DNA from: Streptomyces adustus
GTDB lineage: Bacteria; Actinomycetota; Actinomycetes; Streptomycetales; Streptomycetaceae
Length of the DNA stretch: 64,000 nt
Assembly (NCBI RefSeq): GCF_009377175.1
Contig: NZ_VJZD01000012.1
Coordinates: 1-64,000, forward strand
Direction of reading: 5' to 3'
Part shown: piece after piece, positions 8,149 through 18,825 of the stretch
Layout: every line of letters begins with the position of its first letter
How positions within the stretch are numbered: position 1 is the first letter of the stretch
Notes under the pieces: generated by a model
What the model was told of the DNA's origin: nothing
Seen by the model: only the letters and a program-made list of their open reading frames with translations
The model's database searches: none
Position numbers and translations under genes: made by a program

Positions 8149-8960
8149 ACCTCTCCGGGAAAGAGTCTTTCGAGGACGACGGCGATGCCGTCGTCCTCGT
8201 TCGACAAGGTGATCTCGTCGGCCACGGACTTGAGTTCGGGATGGGCGTTGGCCATCGCCACGCCGTGGGCGGCCCAGTCGAACATGGGGATGTCGTTGGG
8301 CATGTCACCGAAGGCGAGGGCGTGTTCGGCGCGCAGGCCGAGATGCTCGGCGGCCAGCGCCAGGCCGGTCGCCTTGGTGATGCCGCACGGCTGGAGCTCG
8401 ACGGTCCCCGGCCCCGACATGGTGACCGTCGCCAGCGAGCCCACCACCGAACGGGCCGTCGCCGCCAACTCGTCGTCGGACAGGGCTGGATGGCGCAGCA
8501 GGACCTTGCTGATGGGTTCGCACCACAGATCGTCGCGCCGCCCGACCCGTAGCGCGGGCAGGGTCGGGTGCGGCATCAGATAGCCCGGCTCGATGAGCGT
8601 GAGGCCGTCGACCCCGTCCTGGTCGACGGCCGCGTACACCTGCCCCACCTCGGCCTCGATCTTGCCGAGGGCGGTCGCGGCCAGCTCCCGGTCGAGGGTG
8701 ACCGACCACAGCAGCCGGTCCGCACCGGCGTCGTACAACTGCGCGCCCTGCCCGCACACCGCGAGCCCGGCGCAGCCGATGACGTCGAGCAGCGGCCGCA
8801 CCCTCGGCGCCGGGCGGCCCGTCACCACGAGGTGCCGGGCGCCGGCCCGGGTCACCCGCGCGAGAGCGGCCAGGGTCCGGTCGGAGAGCGTGTCGTCGCC
8901 GCGCAGCAACGAGCCGTCCAGATCGGTGGCGACGAGTGAGAATACGAGGGGAGCGGCCAT
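8145..8960 (-). CDS. HAD-family hydrolase, Cof type
   Basis: 271 residues. It begins with HAD motif I ATDLDGSLL (Asp13 nucleophile, Asp15 acid/base), then motif II LVVTGRPAPR, and motifs III/IV near the end: KATGLALAAEHLG and ALAFGDMPNDIPMFDWA. The large cap between residues 85 and 185 places it in the Cof (class IIB) subfamily, cytoplasmic phosphatases acting on sugar phosphates, pyridoxal phosphate or flavin mononucleotide. The substrate cannot be assigned. It is convergent with the transglycosylase, and 85 bases separate it from the flavoprotein gene upstream on the same strand. Confidence 0.92.
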   Translation of the reverse strand: MAAPLVFSLVATDLDGSLLRGDDTLSDRTLAALARVTRAGARHLVVTGRPAPRVRPLLDVIGCAGLAVCGQGAQLYDAGADRLLWSVTLDRELAATALGKIEAEVGQVYAAVDQDGVDGLTLIEPGYLMPHPTLPALRVGRRDDLWCEPISKVLLRHPALSDDELAATARSVVGSLATVTMSGPGTVELQPCGITKATGLALAAEHLGLRAEHALAFGDMPNDIPMFDWAAHGVAMANAHPELKSVADEITLSNEDDGIAVVLERLFPGEV

Positions 8961-9045
8961 GATCAGAGAATACGGACCGCACGCCCCCGCGACTCACCCC
9001 CGTTTCGGCCCCAAGTGACGCCCGCGGGCTCCTCTTTCGCCTTCC

Positions 9046-10260
9046 TCAGCCGTGGGCCGCCGCCAGGTGCTGCGCCAGCCGCGGGGAGGCGAACTCGGTG
9101 CCGCACACGAACCGCATGACCGGGCCGTACGAGGCCGCCGCCGGCAGGCCGGTGAAGTACAGACCGGGCACGGACGACACATAGCCCGCGCCGAGCCTGG
9201 GAGTGCCTCGGCTGACCACGAGCTCGGCACGCAGCCGGTGGCCCAGGAAGTCCATCGCCGCCATGTCCACCCGGTAGCCGGTCGCCGCTATGACATGGTC
9301 GGCGGACAACTGCTGGGTGCCACCCGAGTACGGGGCGACGGTCAGCGTCGCCCGATCGTCCGCCGCGCCCGCCCCGATGACCCGGTCGACCTCGCTGACC
9401 TGCACCTTTCCCTCGAAGCGGTCGCGCAGCCACCAGGCGCCGAGCGGCCCGAGCACACGACGGACCAGGTAGTGGCGGGCCCGGGCCGGCAGGTGTCGGT
9501 AGGGGTGCGGGTAGTAGCTGAGCGCCCACAGCGACCAGGCGCGGCCGAAGGGGGACTCGGGGCGCAGCCTCGGCTGCTTCCACGGGGGTGCGCCGAAGGC
9601 CACCCGGCCCCGGCCGCGCGAGACCACGCGCACCTGCGCGCCCGCCTCCGCCGCGAGCGCCGCCGTCTCCAGCGCGGACTGGCCCGCGCCGACCACGAGG
9701 AGTTCCCTGCCGGAGAAGCGGCCGAGGTCGTGGTGCTGGGAGCTGTGGGAGACCGGGCCGGTGGGCGAGGGGCCGTCCGCCCCGGCGACGGTCAGCTCGG
9801 GGGGCAGATGGGAAAGTCCGGCCAGGCCCGTGGCCACGACGACCGCGCGGGCGGTGAACGACTCACCCGAGTCCAGCTTCAGTTCGAAGCCCGTGCCGCG
9901 GGGCTCGCCGGCCCTGCGGTCGACGGAGACCACCCGCACCCGCTCCAGCCGCGGCACCAGCTGCTGCTGGAACCACTCGCCGTAGGCGATGAAGGTCTCG
10001 GCGGGGATGATGTCCTCGTCCGTCACGAGCCGGCGTATGCCGGCCGCGTCGCAGTAGTCGCCGAGCGTGTGGCCGGCCTGCGGGGCGTCGATGCTGGAGG
10101 CCGCGGGCGTCGACTTCAGCAGCATGCCCGCGGGCATGTGGTCGCGCCAGCTGACCATGGGTTCGCCGAAGACACGGACGGGGACACCGCGCGCCCGCAG
10201 ATGGGCGGCGGTCGACAGGCCGAAAGGTCCGGCACCGATGACTGCTACGGGTTGGCTCAC
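9046..10260 (-). CDS. FAD/NAD(P)-dependent monooxygenase-like flavoprotein
   Basis: 404 residues. FAD-binding Rossmann loop VIGAGPFGLSTAAHL (7-21), a second nucleotide loop LLVVGAGQSALETAALA for NADPH, and ATGYRVDM near the end: the layout of flavin-containing or N-hydroxylating (SidA/IucD-like) monooxygenases. The stretch VSWRDHMPAGMLLKST is shared by a group of uncharacterised actinobacterial members. The start is ATG at 10260; it begins 27 bases after the ATP-grasp gene ends, so the two are almost surely cotranscribed. The substrate is unknown and may be the product of that ligase. Confidence 0.85.
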   Translation of the reverse strand: MSQPVAVIGAGPFGLSTAAHLRARGVPVRVFGEPMVSWRDHMPAGMLLKSTPAASSIDAPQAGHTLGDYCDAAGIRRLVTDEDIIPAETFIAYGEWFQQQLVPRLERVRVVSVDRRAGEPRGTGFELKLDSGESFTARAVVVATGLAGLSHLPPELTVAGADGPSPTGPVSHSSQHHDLGRFSGRELLVVGAGQSALETAALAAEAGAQVRVVSRGRGRVAFGAPPWKQPRLRPESPFGRAWSLWALSYYPHPYRHLPARARHYLVRRVLGPLGAWWLRDRFEGKVQVSEVDRVIGAGAADDRATLTVAPYSGGTQQLSADHVIAATGYRVDMAAMDFLGHRLRAELVVSRGTPRLGAGYVSSVPGLYFTGLPAAASYGPVMRFVCGTEFASPRLAQHLAAAHG

Positions 10261-10287
10261 GAAGTCCCTCCCCAGGACGTCAATTCG

Positions 10288-11571
10288 TCACTTCGTGGTG
10301 GTGCCGCCGCGGCGGTTGGCACGCCACAGCTGATACAGGTGCTTCGCGCCCGGCCGCACGAAGCGCGCGAGCATCGTGAAGAACGGCCGCAGGTCGTCAC
10401 CCGCCAGCCAGGCCAGCTCCGTGCCGCTCGCCCGCGCCGGTGCGTGCGGCGTCGTGTAGCCGCTGCGGCGGTAGGCGAGCAGGGCGGGCAGGTCGATGTT
10501 CTCCACGAGATACCGGTGGCCGGCCCGCTGTTCCCCCTCCGGAACGGCACGCCCGGTCAGATCCAGATGCATGGCGCGCACGACGTCCACCCTCGACTCG
10601 CTCTCGAAGAGCCGGAACTGGGCACCCATGCGCGGGTTGAAGTCGAGGAGTTTGTACTGTCCGTCGCGCCGGTCGAAGCGCAGGTCGAGGTCGACGATTC
10701 CGGTGAAGCCGATCTGTTTGACGAATCGTGCGGCGAGGTCGGCGAGTTCCGGGTTGTCGACGACGTACGCGTTCGCCGTCATCCCCGCGTGCGGCGGCCA
10801 GGAGCGGACCTTCACCCCGGTGAACATCGCCAGCGGGGTCGCGTCCCGGTCGAAGTAGGCGTGCACGATCCAGTCCTCGGCCTCCTCCCTCGGCAGGTAC
10901 TCCTGGAGGATCACCCCGGGGTCGCCGGGACGGCCGACCCAGTCGCGGGCGAGCGCGAGCAGGCCCTCACGGGTGGCGATCCTCGTCGTCCCGTTCACCG
11001 CCGGCCGCGCACGGCGCACGAACGCCTCACGGTTCTTGGCCACCACCGGGAAGCGGGCCTTCTCGGCGAAGGCGACGATGTCGTCGTAGGACTGCGGGAA
11101 GGCCGCCGACGGGCTCGGGACGCCGTGTTCCACGCACAGTTCGTGCAGGCCCTGCTTGCTGGCCAGCCGGCGCGGCAGCTCCGGCTCGACCCGCGGGAAG
11201 AGGAAGCTGTCGCCGAGCGCCTCCTGATGCTCGGCGATCAGGACCGCGGCCTCCTCGTCGGTGGGGACGAGCACGGCGGGACGGCCGATCCGGCGGCCGA
11301 TCCGCAGCAGCCCCTCCACCAGGTGCTCCGGCTCCTCGGTGCCGCTGGTCGGCCAGACGAACGCCCGCTCCAGATAGCGGGAGGCCGCCGCGGGTGTGTA
11401 ACGGTCCTCGGTTATCGCGTACATCGGGACGCCCAGGCGGCCCAGACTGCGGATCGCTCCGACCCCGCCGTGGTGCAGCGGATAGTCGCCGAACTTGACG
11501 ATCAGGCCCGGCACGTCACCGTCGGCCTGTAAAGGCACGCTGTCGCCGCTCCTGGCCACGGGTCCCCCCAC
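10288..11571 (-). CDS. ATP-grasp domain ligase
   Basis: About 427 residues from GTG at 11571, which follows GGAGG with 7-base spacing; GTG at 11559 is an alternative, 4 codons shorter. The N-terminal part VKFGDYPLHHGGVGAIRSLG is a preATP-grasp Rossmann-like domain. The ATP-grasp part has PVVAKNREAF (nucleotide-binding Lys), VILQEYLPREEAEDW and the metal-binding KLLDFNPRMGAQFRLF. Such enzymes join a carboxylate to an amine or thiol through an acyl phosphate. It is the first gene of a pair with the flavoprotein downstream. Exact substrates cannot be read. Confidence 0.85.
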   Translation of the reverse strand: MGGPVARSGDSVPLQADGDVPGLIVKFGDYPLHHGGVGAIRSLGRLGVPMYAITEDRYTPAAASRYLERAFVWPTSGTEEPEHLVEGLLRIGRRIGRPAVLVPTDEEAAVLIAEHQEALGDSFLFPRVEPELPRRLASKQGLHELCVEHGVPSPSAAFPQSYDDIVAFAEKARFPVVAKNREAFVRRARPAVNGTTRIATREGLLALARDWVGRPGDPGVILQEYLPREEAEDWIVHAYFDRDATPLAMFTGVKVRSWPPHAGMTANAYVVDNPELADLAARFVKQIGFTGIVDLDLRFDRRDGQYKLLDFNPRMGAQFRLFESESRVDVVRAMHLDLTGRAVPEGEQRAGHRYLVENIDLPALLAYRRSGYTTPHAPARASGTELAWLAGDDLRPFFTMLARFVRPGAKHLYQLWRANRRGGTTTK

Positions 11572-11619
11572 GTGTCCCCCTCCACGGACCGGACCCACCC
11601 CGTCCGTGTCCCGAAAAAG

Positions 11620-11649
11620 ACGCTAAGCCGGAATTGACCGCTCCGACAA
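11620..11649 (-). promoter_or_regulatory. Putative promoter of the ATP-grasp/flavoprotein operon
   Basis: On the minus strand TTGTCG (11649-11644) and TAGCGT (11625-11620) are 18 bases apart, a good HrdB-like match, about 50 bases before the GTG start. The rest of 11572-11792 is shared with the divergent fumarylacetoacetase gene and contains repeated GTGTGG and GGAACGCA words (11711-11760) that could be operator half-sites. Confidence 0.45.
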
Positions 11650-11792
11650 CCCCAAAAGGGACATTGCAAACTCTTTAGACACTGCCCAAGACAGGCAACT
11701 CGGCCGTAACGTGTGGCGCGGCCACATGGAACGCATCGTGTGGCATGAACAGACGGAACGCACCGCACGCATCCGAGAGTGAGGCAGCACCC

Positions 11793-13013
11793 ATGCCCCC
11801 CTTCGACGTCCCCGAGGGCGATCCCTTCGGGCCGCACAACCTGCCGTACGGCGTCTTCTCCCCCGCGGGTTCGGACTCCGCCGAACGCAGGGTCGGTGTC
11901 CGGCTCGGCGATCACGTCCTCGACGCGGGGGCCGCGGCCCGGGCGCTCGGCTCGCCGTACGCCTCCGTGCTCGCCCGGCCCACCCTCAACCCGCTGCTGG
12001 CGGCCGGCCGCACGGTGTGGTCCGACGTACGGCGCGCGCTGACCGGGTGGGTGACCGTACCGGCCCACCGGCAGGTCGTCGAGCCGTTCCTGCACCCCCT
12101 GTCGTCGGTGACCATGCACCTGCCGTTCGAGGTCGCCGACTACGTGGACTTCTACGCCTCGGAGAACCACGCCCGCAACGTCGGGCAGATCTTCCGCCCG
12201 GACGCGGCGGACTCCCTGACCCCGAACTGGAAGCACCTGCCGATCGGTTACCACGGACGGTCCGGCACGGTCGTGGTCTCGGGCACGGACGTCGTGCGGC
12301 CGTCGGGCCAGCGCAAGGCGCCCACGGACGAGGCACCCGTCTTCGGCCCGTCGGTCCGGCTGGACATCGAGGCCGAGGTCGGCTTCGTGGTGGGGACGCC
12401 CTCGGAGCTGGGCCGGCCGGTGGCGCTCGGCGACTTCCAGGAGCACGTCTTCGGCCTGTGCCTGCTGAACGACTGGTCCGCACGCGACATCCAGGCCTGG
12501 GAGTACGTCCCGCTCGGCCCGTTCCTCGGCAAGTCCTTCGCCACCTCGGTGTCGGCGTGGATCACGCCGCTGGACGCGCTGGACGACGCGCGGGTGGCAC
12601 CGCCGGCCCGCACCCACGCCCTGCTGCCCTACCTGGACGACTCGGGCGAGGAGCCCGGCGGCTACGACCTGCGCATCTCCGTCGCGATCAACGGCCATGT
12701 CGTGTCCGAGCCGCCGTTCTCCGGCATGTACTGGACCGCCGCCCAGCAGCTCGCCCACATGACCGTGAACGGCGCCTCGCTGCGCACGGGTGACCTGTAC
12801 GGGTCGGGCACGGTCAGCGGTCCCACCGAACGCGAGCGCGGCTCCCTGCTGGAGCTGACCTGGAACGGCCGCGACCCCCTCGAACTCCCCGACGGAAAGC
12901 GGGCGTTCCTGGAGGACGGCGACGTGGTGACCATGACCGCCTGGGCACCGGGTCCGAACGGGCTGCGGGTGGGCCTCGGAGAGGTGACGGGACGCGTGGT
13001 GCCGCGCGACTGA
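11793..13013 (+). CDS. fahA: Fumarylacetoacetase
   Basis: 406 residues, the usual bacterial length. ATG at 11793 follows GTGAGG; a 48-base upstream extension lacks protein character. Family motifs: DFYASENHARNVGQIFRP (catalytic His and metal region), PIGYHGRSGTVVVSG, EAEVGFVVG, NDWSARDIQAWEY, LGKSFATSVSAWI and GTVSGPTERERGSLLEL. It hydrolyses 4-fumarylacetoacetate to fumarate and acetoacetate, the last step of tyrosine/homogentisate breakdown, in the cytoplasm. No other tyrosine catabolic gene is next to it. Two strong hairpins follow. Confidence 0.95.
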   Translation: MPPFDVPEGDPFGPHNLPYGVFSPAGSDSAERRVGVRLGDHVLDAGAAARALGSPYASVLARPTLNPLLAAGRTVWSDVRRALTGWVTVPAHRQVVEPFLHPLSSVTMHLPFEVADYVDFYASENHARNVGQIFRPDAADSLTPNWKHLPIGYHGRSGTVVVSGTDVVRPSGQRKAPTDEAPVFGPSVRLDIEAEVGFVVGTPSELGRPVALGDFQEHVFGLCLLNDWSARDIQAWEYVPLGPFLGKSFATSVSAWITPLDALDDARVAPPARTHALLPYLDDSGEEPGGYDLRISVAINGHVVSEPPFSGMYWTAAQQLAHMTVNGASLRTGDLYGSGTVSGPTERERGSLLELTWNGRDPLELPDGKRAFLEDGDVVTMTAWAPGPNGLRVGLGEVTGRVVPRD

Positions 13014-13032
13014 CCGGCACGGGCACGCGCTG

Positions 13033-13081
13033 TCCGGGCCGGGGGAGGTACGGCCGACGCCGAATCCGCCCCCGGCCCGGA
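13033..13081 (+). terminator. Strong GC hairpin after fumarylacetoacetase
   Basis: Perfect 13-base arms TCCGGGCCGGGGG (13033-13045) and CCCCCGGCCCGGA (13069-13081), loop 23 bases, beginning 20 bases past the stop. Confidence 0.75.
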
Positions 13082-13090
13082 CCCCGGCTC

Positions 13091-13112
13091 CGGACTCCGA
13101 CCCCGGAGTCCG
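13091..13112 (+). terminator. Second hairpin in tandem
   Basis: CGGACTCC (13091-13098) and GGAGTCCG (13105-13112) with a 6-base loop, 10 bases after the first hairpin: a tandem terminator arrangement. Confidence 0.55.
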
Positions 13113-13252
13113 ACCCGGACTCGGCGGACGAAGGACCTCCTTCCTGCGCCCGGCGCCCGCATACTGGCGGTGGACGCACGACGCGCCGGACGACGCGCGT
13201 GCACGACCGCCCTGACATCCACCCCCTCCGATCAGGATCCGGAGCCCGTGGC

Positions 13253-14191
13253 ATGACCGTCTGCCTGCTCCTGTTGAGCGCCGTCGCCCTGGCCGCCGCC
13301 GTACCGATCCCCCGTGCGCTGACCCGCGCGGTATGGCCGGAGCGCGAACCCGTGGTCGCGCTGTGGGTGTGGCAGTGCCTGGTCGCCACCGTGCTGCTGT
13401 GCTGTCTGACGGCTCTCGTACTGAGTGCCGCCGCCGTCTTCCACACCGTCCGTGTCCAGGTCTTCGCCCCCGCGCCGCCGTCCGTGACCGAGGCGTACGA
13501 CCTGTCCGGCGCGCCCCCCTGGGCGACCGCCCTCACCCTGCTGCTGGCCTGCGGGGCCGCCTGGACCACGGCGATGCTGGCCCGCGAACTGGTCGAGGCC
13601 CGGCGCAGCCGCGGCCTGGCCCGCGCCCAGCTGCGCGAGCGCGCCCCCGATCTGCCGCCCGGCCTGCCCGGCGCCCGGGGGCCGCTGCTGGTGCTGGAGG
13701 ACGAGTACCCCGACGCCTGGTGGCTGCCCGGTCACCCGCCCCAGCTCGTCGTCACCACGGGAGCCCTGCACCGGCTCACCGCGCACCAGCTCGACGCAGT
13801 CCTCACCCACGAGCGCGACCACGCCCGCGCCCACCACGACTGGCTGCTGCATCTGTCCACGGCCCTGGCGACCGGCTTCCCGCGGGTCCCCCTGTTCGCC
13901 CACTTCTGCGAGCAGACCCACCGGCTGGTGGAGCTCGCCGCCGACGACACGGCCTCCCGCCGCTGCGGCCATCTGACCACCGCGCTGGCCCTCATCGAAC
14001 TGAACCAGCACCGCGGGGTGCTCTCCTGCGCCTCCAGTCACCGTCTCCTGGGCGAGCGGGTCGACCGTCTCCTCGCACCGCCGCCGCGCCTGGGCCGCAG
14101 GGACCGGGCCCTGACGACGACGGTGGCCGCGCTGGTCCCGCTCCTCCCGCTGCTGATCACCTTCGCCCCGGCGCTGACGACACTGAGCTGA
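13253..14191 (+). CDS. M56-family membrane metallopeptidase
   Basis: 312 residues from ATG at 13253 (GGAG 8 bases upstream). Hydrophobic spans at the N-terminus (LLLLSAVALAAAVPI), near residues 40-65 and 90-110, and at the C-terminus (VAALVPLLPLLITFAPAL). Zinc site LTHERDHARAHHDWLLHL is an HExxH motif, and VELAADDTAS supplies the third ligand region. These are BlaR1/MecR1/HtpX-like peptidases that in Streptomyces often pair with a BlaI repressor; no such gene is adjacent. Expected site is the cytoplasmic membrane. The 3' end lies in a tandem repeat that duplicates the stop region. Confidence 0.88.
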   Translation: MTVCLLLLSAVALAAAVPIPRALTRAVWPEREPVVALWVWQCLVATVLLCCLTALVLSAAAVFHTVRVQVFAPAPPSVTEAYDLSGAPPWATALTLLLACGAAWTTAMLARELVEARRSRGLARAQLRERAPDLPPGLPGARGPLLVLEDEYPDAWWLPGHPPQLVVTTGALHRLTAHQLDAVLTHERDHARAHHDWLLHLSTALATGFPRVPLFAHFCEQTHRLVELAADDTASRRCGHLTTALALIELNQHRGVLSCASSHRLLGERVDRLLAPPPRLGRRDRALTTTVAALVPLLPLLITFAPALTTLS

Positions 14192-14214
14192 CGACACTGA
14201 GCTGACGACGCTGG
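14173..14214. repeat. 14-bp tandem repeat across a stop codon
   Basis: GCTGACGACACTGA at 14173-14186 and 14187-14200, and GCTGACGACGCTGG at 14201-14214. The first copy contains the codons for the last residues of the M56 peptidase and its TGA (14189-14191 spans into copy two). Further downstream GCCGGCGGCACGA is also repeated (about 14229-14260). Confidence 0.8.
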
Positions 14215-14307
14215 GCCGACCGCACGGAGCCGGCGGCACGAGGCCGGCGGCACGAAGCCAGCGGCGCCCGGCGCACCCGCCCCCTCGGGCCGCTGGGGGC
14301 GCTGGGG

Positions 14308-16299
<1,992 letters not shown>

Positions 16300-16498
16300 C
16301 TCCGTGCCCCCGTACGTCGTCCCTCGACCACTGCCTCCACGATAGGGGTCCGCACCGACAGCCTCGGAGTTATCCACAGACCGGCACCGTCGGTGGCCGT
16401 CAAGGACACGATCACCGTTCACACGTTCGCGGCAGACCCGCCCGATTTCCGCCGATAGTCTGAAAGCACCGGCGAGACTCCGTCCCATGGGAGCACTG

Positions 16499-17098
16499 AT
16501 GAGCGTCGCACCGAAGGCGTCCGCGTCCAGCTGGCCGATCCCGCCCGAGGGCGGCTGGACCGCCGACGACCTGGACCGGCTTCCGGATCTTCCCCCGCAC
16601 ACGGAACTGATCGACGGGAGCCTGGTCTTCGTGAGTCCGCAGACCCTTTTCCACTCACGCGCTGTGAGTTTCTTCGAATGGCAGCTCCAGTCGCTGGCGC
16701 CCGCGGAATTCGAGGTCGTCCGGGAGTTCACCATCGACATCGACCGGCAGAACCGCCCCGAACCTGACGTGATCGTCGTACGGGCGGACGTGGTGGACGA
16801 TCCGGAGCAGACGCGCTACCCGGCCGACGCGGTCACCCTGGCCATCGAGGTCGTCTCCGCCGAATCCGTCTCCCGCGACCGCGAGACCAAGCCCCTGAAG
16901 TACGCGCGTGCGGGCATCGCGCACTACTGGCGGGTGGAGAACGAGAAGGGCCGGGCCGCGGTGCATGCCTTCGAGCTGGAGCCGACCACCGGCGCGTACA
17001 CCAGTGTGGGCATCTTCCGTGAGCGGATGAAGGTCGGCATGCCCTTCCCCATGGACCTCGACCTCACCGGCATCAAGTCACGGCGCGGCGGCGAGTAG
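16499..17098 (+). CDS. Uma2-family (DUF820) nuclease-like protein
   Basis: 199 residues. ATG at 16499 is preceded by GGGAG with 6-base spacing, so I prefer it to the ATG 12 bases upstream. The Uma2/DUF820 pattern is complete: [16 protein letters not shown] (Glu36), [13 protein letters not shown] (Asp90), [23 protein letters not shown] (Glu117, Lys131) and [10 protein letters not shown]. This is a PD-(D/E)XK fold, so a metal-dependent nuclease is possible, but family members are of unknown function and occur in many copies in Streptomyces. It is single, and convergent with the nuo operon. Confidence 0.9.
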   Translation: MSVAPKASASSWPIPPEGGWTADDLDRLPDLPPHTELIDGSLVFVSPQTLFHSRAVSFFEWQLQSLAPAEFEVVREFTIDIDRQNRPEPDVIVVRADVVDDPEQTRYPADAVTLAIEVVSAESVSRDRETKPLKYARAGIAHYWRVENEKGRAAVHAFELEPTTGAYTSVGIFRERMKVGMPFPMDLDLTGIKSRRGGE

Positions 17099-17109
17099 CC
17101 CACGACGCA

Positions 17110-17146
17110 CGGCGGCCCGGCACCCTCCGCGGGTGCCGGGCCGCCG
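17110..17146. terminator. Bidirectional terminator between Uma2 gene and nuoN
   Basis: Perfect 16-base stem CGGCGGCCCGGCACCC (17110-17125) / GGGTGCCGGGCCGCCG (17131-17146) with a 5-base loop. It ends the 16-kb nuo transcript on the minus strand and the Uma2 gene on the plus strand. Confidence 0.85.
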
Positions 17147-17166
17147 TCGTGCCGGCGCGGATCGTG

Positions 17167-18825
17167 TCAGCGCACGAACACCCCCGCCTGGCTGGCCAGG
17201 TCCAGGAAGTACTGCGGCGCCACACCGAGCACCAGGGTCACCGCGACGCCGACCGCGATGGCGGTCATCGTCAGCGGCGACGGCACCGCGACCGTCGGGC
17301 CCTCCGGCTTCGGCTCGCTGAAGAACATCAGCACGATCACCCGGATGTAGAAGAACGCCGCGATCGCCGACGAGATCACACCGACCACGACCAGCGGGGC
17401 CGCCCCGCCCTCCGCCGCCGCGCGGAACACGGCGAACTTCCCGGCGAAGCCGGAGGTGAGCGGGATGCCCGCGAAGGCCAGCAGGAACACCGCGAACACG
17501 GCCGCCACCAGCGGCGACCTACGGCCGAGCCCCGCCCACTTGGACAGGTGCGTCGCCTCGCCTCCGGCGTCTCGGACGAGGGTGACGACCGCGAACGCGC
17601 CGATCGTCACGAACGAGTACGCGCCCAGGTAGAAGAGCACCGAGGACACGCCGTCCGGCGTGGTCGCGATGACACCGGCGAGGATGAATCCGGCGTGCGC
17701 GATCGACGAGTACGCCAGCAGCCGCTTGATGTCGGTCTGGGTGATCGCGACGATCGCGCCGCCCAGCATCGTGATGATCGCGACGCCCCACATGACCGGC
17801 CGCCAGTCCCAGCGCAGGCCGGGCAGGACGACGTACAGCAGTCGCAGCAGCGCGCCGAAGGCCGCGACCTTGGTCGCCGCCGCCATGAACCCGGTCACCG
17901 GTGTCGGCGCGCCCTGGTACACGTCCGGCGTCCACATGTGGAACGGCACCGCGCCCACCTTGAACAGCAGGCCCATGGCGAGCAGCGCGACGCCGACGAG
18001 CAGCAGCGCGTCGTTGCCCATGGTGCCGGCGAGCGCCGGGTCGACGCTGGTGACCCGGCCGTCGACGACCTGCGCGATGGTGGCGTACGACATCGACCCG
18101 GCGTACCCGTACAGCAGGGCGATGCCGAAGAGCGTGAACGCGGAGGCGAAGGCGCCGAGCAGGAAGTACTTGACGGCGGCCTCCTGCGACATGAGCCGCT
18201 TGCGGCGGGCCAGCGCGCAGAGCAGGTACAGCGGCAGCGAGAAGACCTCCAGGGCCACGAACAGCGTCAGCAGGTCGTTGGCCGAGGGGAAGACCAGCAT
18301 GCCGGAGACGGCGAAGAGCAGCAGCGGGAAGACCTCGGTGGTGGTGAACCCGGCCTTCACGGCCGCCTTCTCGCTGTCGCTGCCGGGCACGGACGCGGCC
18401 TGTGCCGCGAACGAGTCGACCCGGTTGCCGTGCGCCTGCGGGTCGAGGCGGCGCTCGGCGAAGGTGAACAGGCCGACCAGGGCGGTCAGCAGGATCGTGC
18501 CCTGGAGGAACAGGGACGGTCCGTCGACCGCGATGGCGCCCATCGCGGCGATGTGCGCCTTCGTCGTGCCGTAGCCGCCGGCCGCGAGGGCGATCACCGC
18601 GGCGAACGCCGCGACGAGCGCCACCGCCGACACGAACAGCTGTGCGTAGTAGCGGGACTTGCGGGGCACGAACGCCTCGACCAGCACCCCGATGATCGCG
18701 GCGCCCACCACGATCAGGGTGGGCGAGAGCTGCCCGTATTCGATCTTCGGCGTTTCGATCTTCGAGATCGGGCCGGCCGCGGTTGCCGCGGTTGTCCACA
18801 GGCTGTGGACGGCTGTTGCGCTCAC
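17167..18825 (-). CDS. nuoN: NADH-quinone oxidoreductase subunit N
   Basis: 552 residues; GTG at 18825 overlaps the TGA of nuoM (GTGA). Antiporter-like proton-pumping subunit of complex I with about 14 hydrophobic spans. Family signatures: LFVALEVFSLPLYLLCAL, AAVKYFLLGAFASAFTLFGI with the conserved Lys, LLFKVGAVPFHMWTPDVYQGAPTP and DIKRLLAYSSIAHAGFIL. It sits in the cytoplasmic membrane arm and is the last gene of the operon; a 16-bp hairpin follows. Confidence 0.96.
   Translation of the reverse strand: MSATAVHSLWTTAATAAGPISKIETPKIEYGQLSPTLIVVGAAIIGVLVEAFVPRKSRYYAQLFVSAVALVAAFAAVIALAAGGYGTTKAHIAAMGAIAVDGPSLFLQGTILLTALVGLFTFAERRLDPQAHGNRVDSFAAQAASVPGSDSEKAAVKAGFTTTEVFPLLLFAVSGMLVFPSANDLLTLFVALEVFSLPLYLLCALARRKRLMSQEAAVKYFLLGAFASAFTLFGIALLYGYAGSMSYATIAQVVDGRVTSVDPALAGTMGNDALLLVGVALLAMGLLFKVGAVPFHMWTPDVYQGAPTPVTGFMAAATKVAAFGALLRLLYVVLPGLRWDWRPVMWGVAIITMLGGAIVAITQTDIKRLLAYSSIAHAGFILAGVIATTPDGVSSVLFYLGAYSFVTIGAFAVVTLVRDAGGEATHLSKWAGLGRRSPLVAAVFAVFLLAFAGIPLTSGFAGKFAVFRAAAEGGAAPLVVVGVISSAIAAFFYIRVIVLMFFSEPKPEGPTVAVPSPLTMTAIAVGVAVTLVLGVAPQYFLDLASQAGVFVR

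Noticed and set aside
16410..16440. LexA-like box (GTTC words) between recQ and the Uma2 gene
   Set aside because: The GTTCACACGTTCG words are direct, not inverted, repeats, so they do not match the LexA operator.
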